Below, piece after piece: positions 15,432 through 18,161 of a stretch of DNA of 18,161 nucleotides. Made by a program: the position numbers and the translations under genes. The DNA is from Chloroflexota bacterium (GTDB taxonomy: Bacteria; Chloroflexota; Anaerolineae; J102). The DNA lies in assembly GCA_003353825.1 (NCBI GenBank), contig PIVW01000057.1, forward strand, positions 1 through 18,161. Direction: 5' to 3'. Each line of letters begins with the position of its first letter. Position 1 is the first letter of the stretch. The notes below the pieces were generated by a model. It was given only the letters and a program-made list of their open reading frames with translations. It searched no databases and had not been told where the DNA came from.

Positions 15432-16706
15432 TCACGGATCCGCTGTCCCCACAGCCGACATCAAACCGAATAATCCCCAAATGAAAATAGCTGCCCGGGG
15501 TGCATAGGTGATGACTTCGAACTGACCATGAATCAAATAAACAAGTAGTGAGCCAAACAACCCCAGGGCCAGAGGGCCATGTGAGTGCCGACCCCAGGTT
15601 GAGAATTGACGAATCAGAATGTAGCCTAAGATCAGGTACATAGCTACAAAAGCGATGAGGGCGGGTATTCCCATTTCGGCGCTGTGCTGTAAAAATAGGT
15701 TGTGGGGATGGCGGATATCATCGTTGGGAGAAATGAGAAAGGTGGGGTACAGCAATAGCATCACCTTTTCATACATGCCTAAGCCAACACCGGTAAAGGC
15801 GAAATCCTGGCTCATGTATATAGCGCGGCTCCATAACTCGACGCGCCCTTGCAAAGGATTGCCCCCCAGGACCTGATCCACACCCAATACTTGCTCGATG
15901 GGCAGGCTAGATCCCGAAAAGGCGAGACCTAAAACTAATACTACTATAATCATTCCTGCCCAAAGCCAGGCCCAGCGCCGGTCGTAGAGAATCGTTGTGA
16001 CGGGAATAGCGATGGCAATTCCGATCAAAGCGCCCCGGGATTGCGCCAGCAGTAGCATGACCATGAGTACAACCAACGTGAAGGCCGCCAGGCCTCGTTG
16101 GGGCCAATTACGACCACGGATCGTCAAGATGACGGCAGGCGGTACAAACAGGGCCAGCAGGCCACCGGTGAGGTTGGCATTGAATCCAGCAAGGTTCCAG
16201 AATGGCCGGAAACCGCCTGGCAACAAACTGTATAATTCATAATCGATAAAAGGCAACTTAGATGCGCTAAATCGTGTACCGGGAAGCAGGAAGACACTCA
16301 ACCCTAAAGCCAGAAGCAGCACTCCCCAACCGAACCAGGGCAATAACTTTGGATTCCGTTGCACGGCCACAGCAGCAAAGACGGCAAGCCCCGCCATAAA
16401 AGCATAGGTTCTGGGCAGTGTGACGCGCAAGTCGGCCGAAGCCCACAGACCAACTGGCAAGGTTAATAACAGGAGAAAAAGGGGGACGTCTACTGGTGTG
16501 TGCCCTGCAAGTCGACCGACGGCGATACTGCGAAAAATAAAGAGAACAACCAAATAAGCAACGACAACCACAGGTAGCCAAGCGGGAAGGTAGACGCTGA
16601 ACAACAAGGGGGGCACGGCAATAAGCAACAGAAGACCGGTCAGCCAGGTCACACAAGGTGCAGACGCGGCTGATGGTTTGGTCTGGGTATGTGCAAGCGA
16701 GGACAT
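15432..16706 (-). CDS. O-antigen polymerase/ligase-family membrane protein (Wzy_C)
   Basis: Membrane enzyme joining lipid-linked repeat units or transferring them to an acceptor on the outer face. The 424 residues give about ten to twelve helices, with the Wzy_C set in order: LLLAQSRGALIGI (218-230, R224), GRVELWSRAI (287-296, R288/W292), FTGVGLGMY (304-312) and the loop RHPHNLFLQHSAEMGIP (332-348). This is the compact form, without the TPR domain carried by the second family member at 2866-5370. Two members in one locus suggests a split of jobs, such as polymerase and ligase, but sequence cannot assign them. The ATG at 16706 has GGGAG 11 nt upstream and a good promoter about 35 nt upstream, so it is the first gene of its transcript. 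Length is normal for WaaL/Wzy proteins. Confidence 0.92.
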   Translation of the reverse strand: MSSLAHTQTKPSAASAPCVTWLTGLLLLIAVPPLLFSVYLPAWLPVVVVAYLVVLFIFRSIAVGRLAGHTPVDVPLFLLLLTLPVGLWASADLRVTLPRTYAFMAGLAVFAAVAVQRNPKLLPWFGWGVLLLALGLSVFLLPGTRFSASKLPFIDYELYSLLPGGFRPFWNLAGFNANLTGGLLALFVPPAVILTIRGRNWPQRGLAAFTLVVLMVMLLLAQSRGALIGIAIAIPVTTILYDRRWAWLWAGMIIVVLVLGLAFSGSSLPIEQVLGVDQVLGGNPLQGRVELWSRAIYMSQDFAFTGVGLGMYEKVMLLLYPTFLISPNDDIRHPHNLFLQHSAEMGIPALIAFVAMYLILGYILIRQFSTWGRHSHGPLALGLFGSLLVYLIHGQFEVITYAPRAAIFIWGLFGLMSAVGTADP

Positions 16707-16740
16707 TTGTAAAAACGCTCCCTATGACTTTGGTAGTTTC

Positions 16741-16771
16741 ATTATAGCCTGGGAGGTGGTTGTTTGGTCAA
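16741..16771 (-). promoter_or_regulatory. Sigma70-type promoter for the Wzy-like gene
   Basis: On the minus strand TTGACC (16771-16766, 5 of 6) is followed after 19 bp by a perfect TATAAT (16746-16741). The predicted start near 16734 gives a leader of about 28 nt that contains GGGAG. The -35 side lies inside the GTGGTCG repeat array, so repeat changes could alter promoter strength. The spacer is at the long end of the usual range. Confidence 0.5.
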
Positions 16772-16830
16772 GTGGGCGCGTGGTCGGTTGGTCGTGTGGT
16801 CGGTTGGTCGCGTGGTCGTGTAGTCGCGTG
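16752..16830. repeat. GTGGTCG/GTTGGTCG tandem array
   Basis: Plus-strand words GTGGTTG, GTTTGGTC, GTGGTCG, GTTGGTCG and GTAGTCG follow each other at 7-8 bp steps. It is the same family as positions 1-66, in the same orientation, so the two arrays bracket the block from obgE to the Wzy-like gene. It has no coding role that I can see. Confidence 0.75.
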
Positions 16831-16852
16831 ATCTGAGAGGTGGATGGGTAGG

Positions 16853-18012
16853 TTACAGAGTATGTAAGCGGCGGCGAAGGGCGCGATGGGTGGTGCGGAT
16901 GAGATCGGCGGTGATGTCGAGCCAGCGGTAGGGGTAGGGGTAGGTGAGGGGGAGGAGGGCGGGGTGGGGGATAGGGTAGCGTTGGCGCATGTAGGTGGGA
17001 TGGGGAACCAGCGTGCGGGTCAGGTAGTGCCAACGCCCACCTGTCGACTGCACTCGCAGTATCTCCAACATCCCTTCCGAACGAGTGTGATCCGGTGACG
17101 CCAGTCGCTGCACTGCATCATAGCCACGTAGATGTTTTGGATCTTGATTCAGCCAATCCATCACTTGAGGTGGTAACGACGTATCAAAACATCTGATCGT
17201 CGCCACAAGCATGGCGTGTAAGGCAGATTCCCAGTCAAGACGATGTGCCCATTGCAAGGTTTCATTCCAAACGATATCGTCACCACGCCGTCGCCACAGC
17301 AGATCGACATCGTAAATCCACGAAACTAGCGCGCCTGACTTGCCATGTGCTTGCATGGTATGCATCGATGCAATCAGCAATGTGGCAGTTGGCGAGAGAA
17401 CCTTGAATTGGCGACCTTGAACATCCTCTTGCTCGCATCCTTGCCAGAGCCACTGCAAGCAATCTAGTCTATGTACGGTTGGTAATCGCACAATCGTACT
17501 ATGCAGTTCAAAACGAACAGGTGGTGCAGAGTTCGAAGATACGAAATCTAGGTGATGGGAGGGTCCTGAATCAAAACTTGGTTCAAGATTGGAACCATAA
17601 GGGTAGCCCTTAGCTAACAAACGTTTCGCTGCCTCCGGTAAGCGCTTATCTGGGATGAGTACATCCACATCGTTCATGGGCCGCAGGGCGGGGTCAGGGT
17701 AGAGGGTGAAGGCCAGGGCGATGCCTTTGAGCAGGATGACAGGGATGGCGGGAGGCTGGGCGAGAATGGCGAGCAGGGACAGGGTTTCGTGTTTGCGTTG
17801 CAGCCAGGCGGCGCGGCTTTCGGCGTAGGCCGCGGCGAGATGGGCGCGCGGTTCGGGGGCCAGATCAGTATCCGCCAGGGTTTTGTGGGCGAGGGGGTAA
17901 GGCGATTGGCGTCGAGATAGGCCAGCCAAGTTGCGTAGGCGCTGGGGTCGGTGGGAGGAGTTAGGGGTGACAAGGTGAGGGGGTGACAAGGTGCACAGTC
18001 ATCGGACGACAT
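16853..18012 (-). CDS. Putative nucleotidyltransferase (NTP_transf_5 type), frameshifted
   Basis: Resembles the putative nucleotidyltransferases (PF14907-like) that accompany bacterial glycan and some peptide gene clusters; the substrate is unknown. The core is IPVILLKGIALAFTLYPDP then ALRPMNDVDVLIP, with the KG lysine and the DVDVL acidic pair of the family, followed by an HxxxD-like region and a C-terminal helix set. The reading frame is broken. The N-terminal part (MSSDDC... to YLDANRLTP) is read from ATG 18012; the rest is read in another frame, also open from an ATG at 17989. Adding one C to the five-C run at 17897-17893 joins them as ANRLTPLAHKTLADTD, giving about 386 aa with a normal N-terminal helix domain. 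The N-terminus includes repeat-derived residues (CHPLTLSPLTPPT). Codon use differs sharply between the ends and the middle. Either a base-call error or a true or phase-variable knock-out. Confidence 0.8.
16926..16978 (+). other. G-run cluster with quadruplex potential
   Basis: The plus strand carries repeated GGGGTA units followed by further runs of three to five G with loops of one to seven bases. This meets the usual G3+N1-7 quadruplex pattern. It lies inside the 3' end of the nucleotidyltransferase gene, on the non-template strand's complement, and encodes the run YPYPYRW on the minus strand. Effect unknown. Confidence 0.5.
17965..17993. repeat. GGGTGACAAGGTG direct repeat in the N-terminal coding region
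   Basis: Two perfect 13-bp copies (17965-17977 and 17981-17993) start 16 bp apart. On the minus strand they read CACCTTGTCACCC, matching the CACCTTGC octamer array at 95-134. They lie within the first codons of the nucleotidyltransferase, so repeat-derived sequence supplies its N-terminus. Confidence 0.8.
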
Positions 18013-18085
18013 TTCATCTGTTTACCGGTTGTTTCGACAATGTTATCAATACCTTCGCCGAACATTTGAGCTAATGAGAAAGACA

Positions 18086-18149
18086 GAGCAGATTGTATAA
18101 TTGTTTTTTACAACCAGATTCAATCTGAAAAACAAAGGACAATCTGCTC
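18086..18149. repeat. Long imperfect hairpin, possible mobile-element end
   Basis: Outer arms GAGCAGATTGT (18086-18096) and ACAATCTGCTC (18139-18149) are a perfect 11-bp inverted repeat. Inside it TTGTTTTT (18101-18108) pairs with AAAAACAA (18128-18135), and CAGATT (18115-18120) with AATCTG (18122-18127). The stretch is clearly richer in A+T than the genes to its left. On the plus strand AAAGGA (18134-18139) stands 10 nt before an ATG at 18150, which begins MIDI and leaves the window, so a rightward gene may start here. A transposon terminal structure or a divergent operator are both possible. Confidence 0.6.
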
Positions 18150-18161
18150 ATGATAGATATT

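Overview
The window looks like a piece of a Chloroflexota chromosome (Anaerolineae or Caldilineae type). I infer this from style, not from a marker gene: secreted proteins with long Thr-Pro linkers, short C-terminal tails of the 'aromatic-x-PL-hydrophobic' kind, GT-C membrane glycosyltransferases, and intergenic tracts of short degenerate tandem repeats. Apart from a possible start at the extreme right end, all genes lie on the minus strand, so transcription runs from high to low coordinates.

In transcription order the window holds: (1) 18012-16853, a putative nucleotidyltransferase (NTP_transf_5 type) broken by a one-base homopolymer frameshift, between short tandem repeats; (2) 16706-13679, an O-antigen ligase/polymerase-like membrane protein and a DUF2142-like GT-C membrane protein, behind a recognisable promoter; (3) a 300-bp intergenic stretch of small repeats; (4) 13378-8724, a tight group of a GT39/ArnT-like GT-C transferase, a membrane-anchored GH39-like glycosidase, a flippase-like (UPF0104) membrane protein and a Thr/Pro-rich protein with a C-terminal membrane anchor, the last three joined by 4-bp ATGA overlaps; (5) 8723-8466, which holds an in-frame relic of a second glycosidase gene; (6) 8465-1815, a Thr/Pro-rich secreted protein, a secreted GH39-like glycosidase with a Thr/Pro tail, a GT4 glycosyltransferase, an O-antigen ligase with C-terminal TPRs, and a GT2 glycosyltransferase; (7) 1692-137, a 64-aa protein of unknown function and obgE, behind their own promoter.

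Together, everything except obgE and its small neighbour reads as a surface-glycan locus. It has cytosolic sugar transferases (GT2, GT4), lipid-linked sugar transferases facing the outside (two GT-C proteins), two Wzy_C-type ligases/polymerases, a flippase-like membrane protein, two exported glycosidases resembling the PslG type found in exopolysaccharide operons, and two mucin-like Thr/Pro proteins that are natural candidates for O-glycosylated acceptors. Whether the product is a free exopolysaccharide, an O-glycoprotein coat, or both cannot be decided from sequence alone. The co-location of mucin-like acceptors, GT-C transferases and a PglL-like TPR ligase is the most interesting hypothesis here.

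The most concrete oddities are the frameshifted and compositionally mosaic nucleotidyltransferase, the glycosidase relic at 8592-8705, an in-frame mini-ORF ahead of the GT2 gene, nested palindromes over the promoter ahead of the 64-aa gene, repeats of one family on both sides of the gene block, and a long AT-rich hairpin at the right edge that may be the end of a mobile element.
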